NCBI RefSeq assembly: GCF_902153245.2
Contig: NZ_CABFWF030000013.1
Location: 369,438-433,437 of the forward strand
Direction of reading: 5' to 3'
Length of the DNA stretch: 64,000 bases
DNA from: Pseudorhizobium endolithicum
GTDB taxonomy: Bacteria; Pseudomonadota; Alphaproteobacteria; Rhizobiales; Rhizobiaceae
The notes under the pieces are model-generated. The model was given only the letters and a program-made list of their open reading frames with translations, was not told the origin of the DNA and ran no database searches. Each line of letters begins with the position of its first letter. Positions within the stretch are counted from its first letter, which is position 1. The position numbers and the translations under genes are program-made. Shown in pieces: positions 39,926 to 48,103 of this stretch.

Positions 39926-40579
39926 TCAGAAAACGAAGCTGCGCTCGCGACGGAAGCCGGGCAGCGGCTTTACGGACGCGTTGAAGTGGCTGCCTTCGGA
40001 AACTGTGCCGCGCTCCTTCACGAGAAGCCTGGCCTGCGCGGCATTGCCGTAGCCCACCACGGCGACCAGCCGGCCCCCGTCGCGCAGCTGTTCCAGCAGT
40101 TCCGCCGGGACCTCCTCCACCGCTCCGTTGACGAAGATCAGGTCGTAGGGAGCCTCCGCCGGATACCCCTTCTCCATCTCACCGTGGACGACGGCGACAT
40201 TGTCGTAACCCAGACGCGACAGTACATCGCTTGCACGCGCGCACAGATCCTCATCGGCGTCAAGCGAGACGACCGATCCCGCAAGCTGCGAAAGAAGCGC
40301 CGAGACATAGCCGGTGCCACAGCCGACCTCCAGCACCAGATCGTCCTTGCCGATGTGAGCAAGCTGCAGCAGCTTGGCGAGTGGCGAGGCTTCCATTAGA
40401 TAGCGGCCGGGCGCGATCTCGATATCGTCGTCGATATAGGCGATCGGCTTCAGGTTCGCCGGAACGAATTCCTCGCGCGGAACCGACAGGAAAGCCTGCA
40501 GCACGGAGTGGGAGGTCACGTCCGTGGTGCGGATCTGGTTGTCCACCATCTTTGTCCGTGCCGATTCGAAGTCCATCAT
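39926..40579 (-). CDS. Second protein-L-isoaspartate methyltransferase-like protein
   Basis: 217 residues. The SAM-binding motif LVLEVGCGTGYVSALLSQLAGSVVSLDAD and the PCM-type VPREEFVP segment place it in the isoaspartate methyltransferase family, but it is distinct from pcm at 17380 and lacks that protein's active-site loop. N-terminus DFESARTKMVDNQIRTTDVTSHSVLQAFLSVPR is characteristic of the alphaproteobacterial PCM-like protein usually found beside tolC/bepC. Here popZ follows 175 bp downstream instead. Confidence 0.88.
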   Translation of the reverse strand: MMDFESARTKMVDNQIRTTDVTSHSVLQAFLSVPREEFVPANLKPIAYIDDDIEIAPGRYLMEASPLAKLLQLAHIGKDDLVLEVGCGTGYVSALLSQLAGSVVSLDADEDLCARASDVLSRLGYDNVAVVHGEMEKGYPAEAPYDLIFVNGAVEEVPAELLEQLRDGGRLVAVVGYGNAAQARLLVKERGTVSEGSHFNASVKPLPGFRRERSFVF

Positions 40580-40810
40580 CCCGGTTGTCCCAACTTGACC
40601 TTGCTCGCGCCGTCTTTACTGGGGTGGAGCGCCGCTTTCAAGTCGCGCGCCGGCTTCCTCGTCAAAAAGCATCCCGAGGCGACATCCCGCCGCGTCTCGA
40701 CCTTGTTCCAAACCGCCTCCGGAAAACGATCGAGACCCCCTCCTTTTCCCTTGCGCCGCATTTCGATTCGTTCTAAACGCCCCGTCACCACACGCTTTTT
40801 AGCACCGGAT

Positions 40811-40884
40811 GGCCTCGTGGCGGAGTGGTGACGCAGAGGACTGCAAATCCTTGTACCCCGGTTCAATTCCGGGCGAGGCCTCCA
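40811..40884 (+). tRNA. tRNA-Cys, anticodon GCA
   Basis: 74 nt including encoded CCA. Acceptor stem GGCCTCG/CGAGGCC is perfect; the anticodon arm AGGACTGCAAATCCT gives GCA; the T arm is CCCGGTTCAATTCCGGG. Confidence 0.97.
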
Positions 40885-40945
40885 TCCGATGACCGCCCTC
40901 TTCGATCCATCGATCTCCGGCGCCGGCTGACCAGCCAGGGCCGTG

Positions 40946-41251
40946 TCATGTCTCTGAGGAGACGAGAGGCGCATAAGCAGGCCAATAGCGGTCGGAGCGG
41001 AAGTCGGCCGGGATAACGCCCAGCGCCGAAAGGGTATCAGCGACGAAATTGATCTGCATGGCGAGGTACCGGATCTCTCGCGGAACCGGCACGCCCGTCA
41101 TCCTTTCCCGGTTCGACAGGCGCTCGTAGTCCAGCGCACGCAAACGGCGGTCCGCCTCCCGCCTCACCTCGTCGGCCCTTGCCGGCAGGATCGCGACAAG
41201 ATCCACCGCCTCGGCATCCCGCCGCCCGCCTTCTATCACCCTGAGATTCAT
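40946..41251 (-). CDS. Small conserved-looking protein, unknown
   Basis: 101 residues from ATG 41251 (MNLRVIEGGRRDAEAVDLVAILPARADEVRREADRRLRAL), with a purine-rich GGGGACGG upstream. Charged helical N-terminal half; the second half has VPVPREIRYLAMQINFVADTLSALGVIPADFRSDRYWP. No signal peptide or membrane helix and no family recognised. GC-rich codon use typical of a real gene. Confidence 0.7.
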   Translation of the reverse strand: MNLRVIEGGRRDAEAVDLVAILPARADEVRREADRRLRALDYERLSNRERMTGVPVPREIRYLAMQINFVADTLSALGVIPADFRSDRYWPAYAPLVSSET

Positions 41252-41421
41252 TGCCGTCCCCGTCTGTCCACGCAGCCAGCTTCCGTGATTCGAGCTGTTC
41301 CCCTCAAGAACGAGATCTCGCCCTTGATTATTGGCCTGAGGGCCAGGATCGGCTACACTGGGAACGTCGCGAGGCGGGGGGAGACTGCCATGTGACGCCG
41401 AATGGCGCAGGAGGAACCGCC

Positions 41422-41526
41422 ATGCACTACCTGGACTTCATGACCAGCCTCAATCCGTTCGTGCTTGCACTGCTTGTTCTTGTGCTGCTCTGCGGCGCCT
41501 ATGACCGCTGGTCTCAGCCACACTAG
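41422..41526 (+). CDS. 34-residue membrane microprotein
   Basis: MHYLDFMTSLNPFVLALLVLVLLCGAYDRWSQPH from ATG 41422, with the strong site AGGAGGAACC ten bases upstream. A single hydrophobic helix (about residues 12-25) is flanked by a short amphipathic start and a charged end. Too short for family assignment; supported mainly by the ribosome binding site and membrane-helix pattern. Confidence 0.5.
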   Translation: MHYLDFMTSLNPFVLALLVLVLLCGAYDRWSQPH

Positions 41527-41618
41527 CGCCGTGACAAAGAACACGTGATCCGGCCGCGGCTTTGCTCGTGGCGGGAATACTGCTATCCATCCGTTCTCCC
41601 ACAACCCGGAGCCGGACA

Positions 41619-42260
41619 TTGCAGGATCACGCACAGTTTGAAGACAGCACCGCCTCGCTGAGCGCGACGCTCAGGGACGTCATCTCGCGCATCGGCGGCT
41701 CGTCGGTGACATTGCGGGATCTCATGTCCGCGGTCGGAGAACATGGGCTGCTTTTGCTCTGTGCGGTTGCGGCGCTGCCCTTTCTGATCCCTGTTTCGAT
41801 TCCCGGCGTCAGCACCGTCTTCGGTTTCGCGATCATCCTCATCAGCCTAGCGATCACCTTCAATCGCATGCCCTGGCTGCCGAGGAAGATACTCGATCGG
41901 AAGCTCGATTCGCAGAAACTGGTGCCGGCCCTGGAAAAGGGTGTCTCTATCGTTTCCCGCCTCGACAACTACCTGAGGCCGCGGATGAGCTCTGTGGTCG
42001 AAGGTGGGGCCGTCAACAGGCTGAACGGCCTGGCCATCGCCTTCAGCGGCGTCTTGCTCATGTTCCCGCTCGGCCTCATCCCCTTCTCCAACACGCTTCC
42101 GGGGATCGCCGTCCTGCTGATCGCCACGGGGATGATGCAGCGTGACGGACTTGTCGTGCTGGCCGGATACGCCTTCATCGCGATCACCGTCATCTATTTT
42201 TCCGTGCTGGGCTTCATGGCGTTCAGCGCCGGACAGGGTGTGGCCGCACTCCTGGGCTAA
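41619..42260 (+). CDS. ExoD-family membrane protein
   Basis: 213 residues if started at TTG 41619 (residues LQDHAQFEDSTAS); CGGAG lies about ten bases upstream, and other non-ATG starts to 41562 cannot be ruled out. VTLRDLMSAVGEHGLLLLCAVAALPFLIPVSIPGVSTVFGFAIILISLAI, LPRKILDRKL and a repeat of hydrophobic segments are the ExoD signature. In Sinorhizobium ExoD affects exopolysaccharide production and alkali tolerance, mechanism unclear. Ends with a 4-bp overlap with the convergent gene. Confidence 0.88.
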   Translation: MQDHAQFEDSTASLSATLRDVISRIGGSSVTLRDLMSAVGEHGLLLLCAVAALPFLIPVSIPGVSTVFGFAIILISLAITFNRMPWLPRKILDRKLDSQKLVPALEKGVSIVSRLDNYLRPRMSSVVEGGAVNRLNGLAIAFSGVLLMFPLGLIPFSNTLPGIAVLLIATGMMQRDGLVVLAGYAFIAITVIYFSVLGFMAFSAGQGVAALLG

Positions 42261-42544
42261 CGCTCCTGGCGCCGACGTTCCCACCATACCGCCAGCCGGC
42301 GCCGCTTGCGGCGAACGGAGGGAAGGTCGTGCGACAGCACGATCAGGCCGAGCGGCACCATCCAGAAGCCGAGAACGGGCAGGAAGCCCAGCGTTCCGCC
42401 GACGATCAGGACACCGCCCACCGCCATCCGGCCGGCTCGCGAGCGCGGCATCGGCAGATGCCAACCGCCCAAGGCCAGCTTGCCGCTGGCCGGGTCAATT
42501 CCAAAGCGCTTCGTTTTACGCGTGTGCGGCACGATCCTGTCCAC
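42257..42544 (-). CDS. Small membrane protein, PGPGW-like
   Basis: About 95 residues starting with GTG 42544 (residues VDRIVPHTRKTKRFGIDPASG) with AGAGG upstream; longer starts at 42607 or 42631 are possible. MPRSRAGRMAVGGVLIVGGTLGFLPVLGFWMVPLGLIVLSHDLP contains two hydrophobic stretches and resembles the small PGPGW-type transmembrane proteins; the end is Arg-rich (VRRKRRRLAVWWERRRQER). Function unknown. Convergent with exoD. Confidence 0.72.
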   Translation of the reverse strand: MDRIVPHTRKTKRFGIDPASGKLALGGWHLPMPRSRAGRMAVGGVLIVGGTLGFLPVLGFWMVPLGLIVLSHDLPSVRRKRRRLAVWWERRRQER

Positions 42545-42681
42545 AGGTAACCTCTGTTCGAGCGGTTCAGATGGTGCGGACAGGGCCCGGAAACAAGCGA
42601 TCCGCATATTTTTCAAAAAAGCGCTTGGCAAACCGGGAAAGCATTTGTATTACCCCGCTCGACGCCGCGCCAAGCGCGTGT

Positions 42682-42756
42682 TCCCTGGTAGCTCAGCGGT
42701 AGAGCACTCGACTGTTAATCGATAGGTCGCCGGTTCGAATCCGGCCCGGGGAGCCA
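42682..42756 (+). tRNA. tRNA-Asn, anticodon GUU
   Basis: 75 nt with encoded CCA. Acceptor TCCCTGG pairs with CCGGGGA (one G-U); the anticodon arm TCGACTGTTAATCGA gives GUU; the T arm GCCGGTTCGAATCCGGC is standard. Confidence 0.97.
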
Positions 42757-42896
42757 CTTCCTTCAAATCCTCCGACATTCGGTCGCGCCATGCGTCCGCC
42801 GACCGACTCGCGCCTTGCTGCGAGCATGACGTCGCGGAACGAAAATCAAAGCATCACGTTCACTGCCCCATGGCTCTACAAGAAAAGGAGATCGCC

Positions 42897-43289
42897 ATGA
42901 GGAAGCTCGTTATGATTGCCGCCGCCGCAGGTCTTTTTGCAGGCGGTGCGATTGCCCAGGAGAGCACGGTTAATGGCGCCGTCGGCGGTGCAGTCACCGG
43001 TGCTATCGTCGGCGGTCCGATAGGCGCAGCCGTCGGTGGCGTCGTCGGGGCGGCCGCCGGCACGGCAATCGACCCGCCGCCGGAGCGTGTCGTCACTTAT
43101 GTCCGCGAACAGCCGGTTCCGGCCCAGCCGATCGTGGTGGAACGCGAAGTGGTGGTGGGCCAGCCCCTGCCACAGACGGTGGTCCTGACGCCCGTTCCGG
43201 AAGCGCCGGAATATGCCTATACCTACGTTAACGAACGCCGCGTCATCGTCGATCCCCAGACCTACACGGTCGTCCAGGTCGTCGACTGA
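42897..43289 (+). CDS. Secreted glycine-zipper/DUF1236 protein
   Basis: 130 residues from ATG 42897, preceded by AAAAGGAGATCGCC. Signal peptide MRKLVMIAAAAGLFAGGAIAQ, then a glycine-zipper stretch (VNGAVGGAVTGAIVGGPIGAAVGGVVGAAAGTAI, about 23-56), and a Pro/Val-rich C-terminal part ending in the DUF1236 motif YVNERRVIVDPQTYTVVQVVD. Such proteins are common small envelope proteins in Rhizobiales; function unknown. A terminator follows at 43315. Confidence 0.85.
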   Translation: MRKLVMIAAAAGLFAGGAIAQESTVNGAVGGAVTGAIVGGPIGAAVGGVVGAAAGTAIDPPPERVVTYVREQPVPAQPIVVEREVVVGQPLPQTVVLTPVPEAPEYAYTYVNERRVIVDPQTYTVVQVVD

Positions 43290-43314
43290 CGGCCGATACC
43301 CATGAAGCGACCAG

Positions 43315-43338
43315 GCCCCGGCAGCGCCCGGGGCTTTG
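43315..43338 (+). terminator. Terminator after DUF1236 gene
   Basis: GCCCCGG, CAGCGC loop and CCGGGGC followed by TTTGTT. Confidence 0.85.
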
Positions 43339-43397
43339 TTCGTTTGCCCAGCCTGGCTGCACTCGTCGCATCCGCGGAAGACGAAGGATACCCGCTC

Positions 43398-43664
43398 ATG
43401 TCAATCTACTATCGCTACAGCGACGCCAACGCCCTTGAGGGCACCATCGTGGTCAGCCTCTATCGTTCCGGAGACGAAATTCGCGCCTTCATAGAGGAGG
43501 TCGCGGAGCCACAGACCGGGGAGACGATCTTCCCGGCCGAAGAGATGGAGCCGGAGGCCGCCTTCCGGATCGCCGAGAACAAGAACCGCGACCCCAGCAG
43601 ACCTGTGCTCGTTGAACTCAAGGAGGGGATCACGTGGAATGACGCATGGGGCGAATTACGGTAA
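43398..43664 (+). CDS. Small soluble protein, unknown
   Basis: 88 residues from ATG 43398 (MSIYYRYSDANALEGTIVVSLYRSGDEIRAFIEEV). Starting here places it after the preceding terminator, and GAAGGA lies about ten bases upstream; the frame is open further 5' without support. Acidic, no signal peptide or membrane helix. Unassigned family. Confidence 0.65.
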   Translation: MSIYYRYSDANALEGTIVVSLYRSGDEIRAFIEEVAEPQTGETIFPAEEMEPEAAFRIAENKNRDPSRPVLVELKEGITWNDAWGELR

Positions 43665-43755
43665 TCGAGTTGCTCCTTTGGAACAACCCTGCCGGTCTCC
43701 CGTTAGGCGGGTGTAACGGAGAACCCGCTGGGAAACCGGCTCTAGGAGGAAAAGA

Positions 43756-44028
43756 ATGATTACCAAACTTCTGACAGTATCCGCCTTTACTCTTGCACTT
43801 GCAACGGGCGCCATGGCGCAGACGAGCGGGAGCGACACCGGTGATTCCGGCAGCGATACCGGCAGTGCGGCCGACTCGGCCACAACCGGTTCCACGACTG
43901 GCTCCGCCGCGAACAACACGAATTCGGGCGATGGTACGAGGGACGACGACCGTTGCACCGAGACGAGCGCCGAAGCCACGAGTTCCACGCCGAGCGGCAC
44001 TATGCCGGATGCTGCTTGCGAAGATTAA
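43756..44028 (+). CDS. Low-complexity Ser/Thr/Asp-rich secreted protein
   Basis: 90 residues from ATG 43756, preceded by AGGAGG. Signal peptide MITKLLTVSAFTLALATGAMAQ, then a repetitive region of short TSGSDTGDSGSDTGSAADS-like units, and a C-terminus with two cysteines (DRCTETS and AACED). Related in style to the gene at 62443: both are small, secreted, Ser/Thr/Gly-rich with a C-terminal Cys. Function unknown; possibly a surface or periplasmic filler protein. Confidence 0.72.
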   Translation: MITKLLTVSAFTLALATGAMAQTSGSDTGDSGSDTGSAADSATTGSTTGSAANNTNSGDGTRDDDRCTETSAEATSSTPSGTMPDAACED

Positions 44029-44051
44029 GCCCGTCCCGGCTATCGCACTTC

Positions 44052-44080
44052 AAGGGCTGGCTCCCGGGTCGGCCCTTTTT
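44052..44080 (+). terminator. Terminator of 43756 gene
   Basis: AAGGGC/GCCCTT stem (extended by a G-U pair) with a short loop followed by TTTTT. Confidence 0.82.
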
Positions 44081-44224
44081 CATTTACCAGCGGTTCCTCT
44101 TCCGTTCCGAGCGATCAAATTTTTCGGCCACTCCCCCGTCCGTAGAAGAGCGTTTCTTGCCTTGCACATCTTGTCCGTCAACAAGAGCGGTTTTACATCT
44201 AGGCGAACCCATAAGGCTTTCTTC

Positions 44225-45262
44225 ATGACTCCCCACCCATCCGTCCTCGACGTCATCGGCAACACGCCGCTCATTCGCCTCAAGGGGCCGTCAGAGACCA
44301 CCAGCTGCGAGATCCTGGGCAAGGCGGAATTCCTCAACCCAGGCCAGTCGGTGAAGGATCGCGCCGCCCTCTACATCATCCGCGATGCCGAGAAGAAAGG
44401 CCTCCTGAAGCCCGGCGGCGTCATCGTCGAGGGAACGGCCGGCAATACCGGCATCGGATTGGCGCTCGTTGCCAATGCACTGGGATACCGCACGGTCATC
44501 GTCATCCCGGAGACCCAGAGCCAGGAGAAGAAGGACGCGCTGCGCCTGCTCGGGGCGGAACTCGTCGAGGTGCCGGCCGTGCCATATCGCAACCCGAACA
44601 ACTATGTGAAGGTTTCCGGACGACTGGCCGAAGAACTGGCGAAGACGGAGCCTGCAGGCGCCATATGGGCCAACCAGTTCGACAATGTCGCCAACCGGGA
44701 AGCCCACGTCGAGACGACGGCCGCGGAAATCCTTCAACAGACGGACGGAAAAGTGGACGGCTTCATCTGCGCGGTCGGTTCCGGCGGCACGCTTGCCGGC
44801 GTTGCGAAGGGGCTGCGTGCGGGCAAGCCCGGCGTCAAGATCGGCCTTGCCGACCCCGAAGGCGCAGCACTCTATGAATACTATGCCCACGGCGAACTCA
44901 AAGCCGAGGGCTCCTCGATCACCGAAGGGATCGGCCAGGGTCGGATCACTGCCAACCTTGAGGGCTTCAAGCCGGATTTCGCCTACCGCATTGCGGACGC
45001 TGAAGCGCTTCCGCTGATCTTCGACCTCGTCGAACAGGAAGGGCTGTGCCTGGGGGGCTCGTCCGGCATCAACGTCGCCGGCGCAGTGCGCATGGCGCGG
45101 GACCTTGGTCCAGGTCATACGATCGTCACCGTCCTCTGCGACTACGGCAACCGCTACCAGTCGAAGCTCTTCAATCCGGATTTCCTGCGCTCCAAGGGCC
45201 TTCCCGTGCCGCAATGGCTGACCCGCAAGAGCGACATCACCATCCCCTTCGCAGCGGTCTAA
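44225..45262 (+). CDS. PLP-dependent cysteine synthase-like protein
   Basis: Fold-type II PLP enzyme, 345 residues from ATG 44225 (MTPHPSVLDVIGNTPLIRLK). The PLP lysine lies in NPGQSVKDRAALYIIRDAEKKG and a phosphate-binding GSGGTLAG is present. The substrate loop reads GTAGNTGIG instead of the CysK TSGNTG, and PETQSQEKKDALRLLGAELVEVPAVPYRNPNNY follows. This substitution resembles the yeast YGR012W-type cysteine synthase subfamily more than bacterial CysK. Reaction likely O-acetylserine sulfhydrylation, but substrate is uncertain. In a run with alaX and sseA. Confidence 0.85.
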   Translation: MTPHPSVLDVIGNTPLIRLKGPSETTSCEILGKAEFLNPGQSVKDRAALYIIRDAEKKGLLKPGGVIVEGTAGNTGIGLALVANALGYRTVIVIPETQSQEKKDALRLLGAELVEVPAVPYRNPNNYVKVSGRLAEELAKTEPAGAIWANQFDNVANREAHVETTAAEILQQTDGKVDGFICAVGSGGTLAGVAKGLRAGKPGVKIGLADPEGAALYEYYAHGELKAEGSSITEGIGQGRITANLEGFKPDFAYRIADAEALPLIFDLVEQEGLCLGGSSGINVAGAVRMARDLGPGHTIVTVLCDYGNRYQSKLFNPDFLRSKGLPVPQWLTRKSDITIPFAAV

Positions 45263-45268
45263 GCTCCC

Positions 45269-46006
45269 ATGCCCGTCCAAGCCCTGTTTCGCGACGACTT
45301 CTACAGGAAGACGGCCGAGGCCGTTGTCACCGCCATACACGACGATGGGGGCATCGAGCTCGATCGAACCTGCTTCTACGCGACATCCGGCGGACAACCG
45401 GGCGACACCGGCCTTTTCGAGCGGGCTGACGGCAGCCGGATCCGGATCGCAGGGACGCGGAACGGCGCCAGCAAGGATATCATCATCCATCTTCCGCGGG
45501 AGGGCGAACCGTCGCTTCTGGTCGGGGAAAACGTGCGCCTTCATCTGGACTGGGAGCGCCGACACCGCCTGATGCGGATGCATACCGCCTGCCACCTGCT
45601 CTCGGTCGTCTGTCCCTACCCTATCACCGGCGCGGCCGTTGGCGAGGAGGAGTCGCGGGTCGACTTCGACATGACCGATATCATCGACAAGGACGAGGTG
45701 ACGGCGCGCCTCATGGAACTCGTGGCACAGGATCATCCGGTCTACGTCCAGTGGATCACGGACGAGGAACTCGCGGCCAATCCGGGTATCGTCAAATCCA
45801 AGAACGTCCGGCCGCCTGTCGGCCTCGGGCGCGTCAGTCTCGTCTGCATCGGCGAGAACTCGAGCGTTGACAGCCAGCCCTGCGGGGGGACACATGTGGC
45901 GCGAACCGGCGAGGTGGGCCAGATCCACATCGCCAAGATCGAAAAGAAGGGCAAGGAGAACCGGCGCTTCCGCATCCGGTTCGGTGAGGCCGTGGCCGGC
46001 GGCTGA
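45269..46006 (+). CDS. alaX: Alanyl-tRNA editing protein AlaX
   Basis: Free-standing trans-editing domain that hydrolyses mischarged Ser-tRNA(Ala) or Gly-tRNA(Ala). 245 residues. Zinc ligands: H105 and H109 in RMHTACHLLS, C205 and H209 in QPCGGTHVARTGEVGQI, the signature of AlaRS-type editing domains. It begins 6 bp after the cysteine synthase stop and is 20 bp before sseA, so the genes are likely co-transcribed. Confidence 0.93.
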   Translation: MPVQALFRDDFYRKTAEAVVTAIHDDGGIELDRTCFYATSGGQPGDTGLFERADGSRIRIAGTRNGASKDIIIHLPREGEPSLLVGENVRLHLDWERRHRLMRMHTACHLLSVVCPYPITGAAVGEEESRVDFDMTDIIDKDEVTARLMELVAQDHPVYVQWITDEELAANPGIVKSKNVRPPVGLGRVSLVCIGENSSVDSQPCGGTHVARTGEVGQIHIAKIEKKGKENRRFRIRFGEAVAGG

Positions 46007-46026
46007 TGCCTGCAGGGAGGACCGTC

Positions 46027-46893
46027 ATGACAGAGACCAGCCGCTTCGTCGTTTCATCCGGGTGGCTCGCGGGGGAGATGGGAAGCCCAGACCTCCGCAT
46101 CGTCGATGCCTCCTTTTACCTGCCGGCACAGAAGCGTAACGCGGATGCCGAGTATGCCGCCGGCCACATCCCCGGCGCCGTGCGCTTCGATCATGACGCC
46201 GTGGCCGATCACTCGACCGACCTGCCGCACGTCGTTCCCTCGCCCCAGGTCTTTGCGGAAGCCGTCGGCAAGCTCGGCATCAGCGAGAACGACCGGATCG
46301 TCATTTACGATGGTCCAGGCATCTTCTCGGCGCCGCGGGCCTGGTGGCTTTTTCGCATCATGGGCGCCCGCAATGTCTTCATCCTCGATGGCGGCCTCGA
46401 CGGCTGGAAGGCGGAGGGCCGTGCGCTGGAAGCAACCGTCCCCTCACCCCGACCTGCTGTCTTCACGCCGCGGTTCCGGCCCGAGAAGGTCGTCGATCTT
46501 CAGACCATGCGTCGTATCGTTGCAGACGGTTCCGCCCAGATCGCCGACGCACGGAGCGCAGGTCGTTTCGCTGGCACGGAGCCGGAGCCGAGGGCAGGCC
46601 TGCGGTCGGGGCACATGCCAGGCGCGCGCAATCTGCCCTCCGGATTTTTCTCCTCCAACGGCAAGCTGAAGTCCTTGCCGGAATTGCACGACATCCTGAG
46701 AGATGCCGGGCTCGACCTTGACCGTCCGGTCGTTACGAGCTGCGGCTCCGGGATCACGGCGGCGATCATCACGCTGGCGCTGGAATCGCTCGGACAGGAG
46801 GACAACCGCCTCTACGACGGATCGTGGACGGAATGGGGAGGCCAGGCCGATACGCCCGTGGTTTCCGGACCTCCGGATCCAGGGGCGGCATAG
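46027..46893 (+). CDS. sseA: 3-mercaptopyruvate sulfurtransferase (tandem rhodanese)
   Basis: Transfers sulfur from 3-mercaptopyruvate to thiol acceptors. 288 residues from ATG 46027, preceded by AGGGAGG. Two rhodanese domains; the first (about 1-140) includes GHIPGAVRFDHDAVADHSTDLPHVVPSP and is catalytically empty, the second carries the active-site Cys239 in CGSGITAA, the loop type of mercaptopyruvate enzymes rather than thiosulfate rhodanese. Follows alaX; fits a cysteine-related run. Confidence 0.93.
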   Translation: MTETSRFVVSSGWLAGEMGSPDLRIVDASFYLPAQKRNADAEYAAGHIPGAVRFDHDAVADHSTDLPHVVPSPQVFAEAVGKLGISENDRIVIYDGPGIFSAPRAWWLFRIMGARNVFILDGGLDGWKAEGRALEATVPSPRPAVFTPRFRPEKVVDLQTMRRIVADGSAQIADARSAGRFAGTEPEPRAGLRSGHMPGARNLPSGFFSSNGKLKSLPELHDILRDAGLDLDRPVVTSCGSGITAAIITLALESLGQEDNRLYDGSWTEWGGQADTPVVSGPPDPGAA

Positions 46894-46896
46894 GCT

Positions 46897-47454
46897 ATGG
46901 GCAAGAAGGCGGGGCCGCTCACGGCCCATGTCACCAAGCTCGCGATGACAGCGCCGCCGAGGGCGAGCCTGCCGGTGCCTGTCAACCTGCAGACGGCAAT
47001 CATCCGCGCGCCGCAGATTCCGCTTCACTACTACCGGTATCTCTACCGGCAGGTCGGCAAGCGGTGGCACTGGTACCAGCGGCTGCGGCTGTCTGACGAT
47101 GATCTCGCGGCCATCATCCATGATCCCCAGGTTTCCGTTACGGTGCTGTACGTCAACGGCGCCCCCGCCGGCTTCTTCGAGCTTCGCAAGCAGAGCGAAG
47201 AGATCACCGAGCTTTCCTATTTCGGCCTCTTCGAACATGCGATCGGGCTCGGGATCGGCAAGTGGTTCCTGGCCCAGGCGCTCTACGCCGCCTGGCAGGA
47301 CACTCCGCAGAAGGTCACGGTGACAACCAACACGCTCGATCATCCCCGCGCCCTGCAGCTCTACCAGATGATGGGCTTCACGCCTGTCGCCACCTATGAG
47401 GCGATCGTGCATCCGATGAGCGACGCGGAGCTCCTGAAGGTGCTGGACGCCTGA
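46897..47454 (+). CDS. GNAT-family N-acetyltransferase
   Basis: 185 residues; the ATG lies three bases after the sseA stop. GNAT motif A is present as YFGLFEHAIGLGIGKWFLAQALYAAW (acetyl-CoA binding) followed by VTVTTNTLDHPRALQLYQMMGFTPVATYE, the typical last helix and strand. Substrate unknown. N-terminal extension of about 30 residues before the fold. Part of the cysteine synthase-alaX-sseA run. Confidence 0.88.
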   Translation: MGKKAGPLTAHVTKLAMTAPPRASLPVPVNLQTAIIRAPQIPLHYYRYLYRQVGKRWHWYQRLRLSDDDLAAIIHDPQVSVTVLYVNGAPAGFFELRKQSEEITELSYFGLFEHAIGLGIGKWFLAQALYAAWQDTPQKVTVTTNTLDHPRALQLYQMMGFTPVATYEAIVHPMSDAELLKVLDA

Positions 47455-47523
47455 GGCAAGAAACGGGTGGCGGACGCCCTGCCTCTCCGGCATGCCGGAG
47501 GTGGACACACAGGGGAGTTCACC

Positions 47524-48003
47524 ATGACAGTTTCATTCCATGCCATTCCCACGGAGGATGCCGAGCATCTGCGAAATGGCGGCAGCGACGCCTATGGACG
47601 CCTTCCGGAAACGCTGATTGCCGACGGCCCCGGCTATCCGTGCCGCCATTGCCTGACGGCCATTGCGACGGGAGACGAACTCCTGGTGCTCGCCTATCGC
47701 CCCTTTCCGCAGCTTCAACCCTATGCGGAGACCGGGCCGATCTTCCTCCACAAGAAGCCTTGCCGGCGGTATATCGCGTCCGAGGTACTTCCGCCGGCGC
47801 TCTGCAGCTCCGACTATATCGTCCGGGGTTATGGCAAGGATGACCGGATCGTCTACGGCACGGGTGCGGTGACGCCTGCGGACAGAATCGTTGCTCGTGC
47901 CGCCGAGCTCCTCTCTCGCGACGACATCGCCTATGTTCATGTTCGTTCCGCCCGCAACAACTGCTACCAGTGCAGGATCGACCGATCGTCCAGCGTCGGC
48001 TGA
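47524..48003 (+). CDS. DUF1203 protein
   Basis: 159 residues from ATG 47524 (MTVSFHAIPTEDAEHLRNGG), with GGGGAG upstream. PCRHCLTAIATGDELLVLAYRPF, GPIFLHKKPCRRY and the C-terminal VHVRSARNNCYQCRIDRS are the family motifs, including several Cys and His that could bind metal. Function unknown. The stop codon lies inside the left arm of a 23-bp inverted repeat. Confidence 0.85.
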   Translation: MTVSFHAIPTEDAEHLRNGGSDAYGRLPETLIADGPGYPCRHCLTAIATGDELLVLAYRPFPQLQPYAETGPIFLHKKPCRRYIASEVLPPALCSSDYIVRGYGKDDRIVYGTGAVTPADRIVARAAELLSRDDIAYVHVRSARNNCYQCRIDRSSSVG

Positions 48004-48077
48004 ACGATCCTGGCCGATAGAAGCGCGCACAAGCGCGGGACCGAGAGCACGGCAATCGGCCAGGATCGTTCAGCCGA
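47996..48077. repeat. Perfect 23-bp inverted repeat spanning a stop codon
   Basis: Left arm 47996-48018 begins TCGGCTGAACGATCC and right arm 48055-48077 is its exact reverse complement, separated by 36 bases. The TGA of the DUF1203 gene (48001-48003) lies in the left arm. Between convergent genes, so it may terminate both transcripts, though no T tract follows either arm. Confidence 0.93.
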
Positions 48078-48103
48078 TACACGTTAGGCCCTCCCGCTCC
48101 TGA

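Noticed and set aside
44291-45928. Minus-strand open frame across cysteine synthase and alaX
   Set aside because: Shadow frame; the plus-strand proteins carry catalytic motifs.
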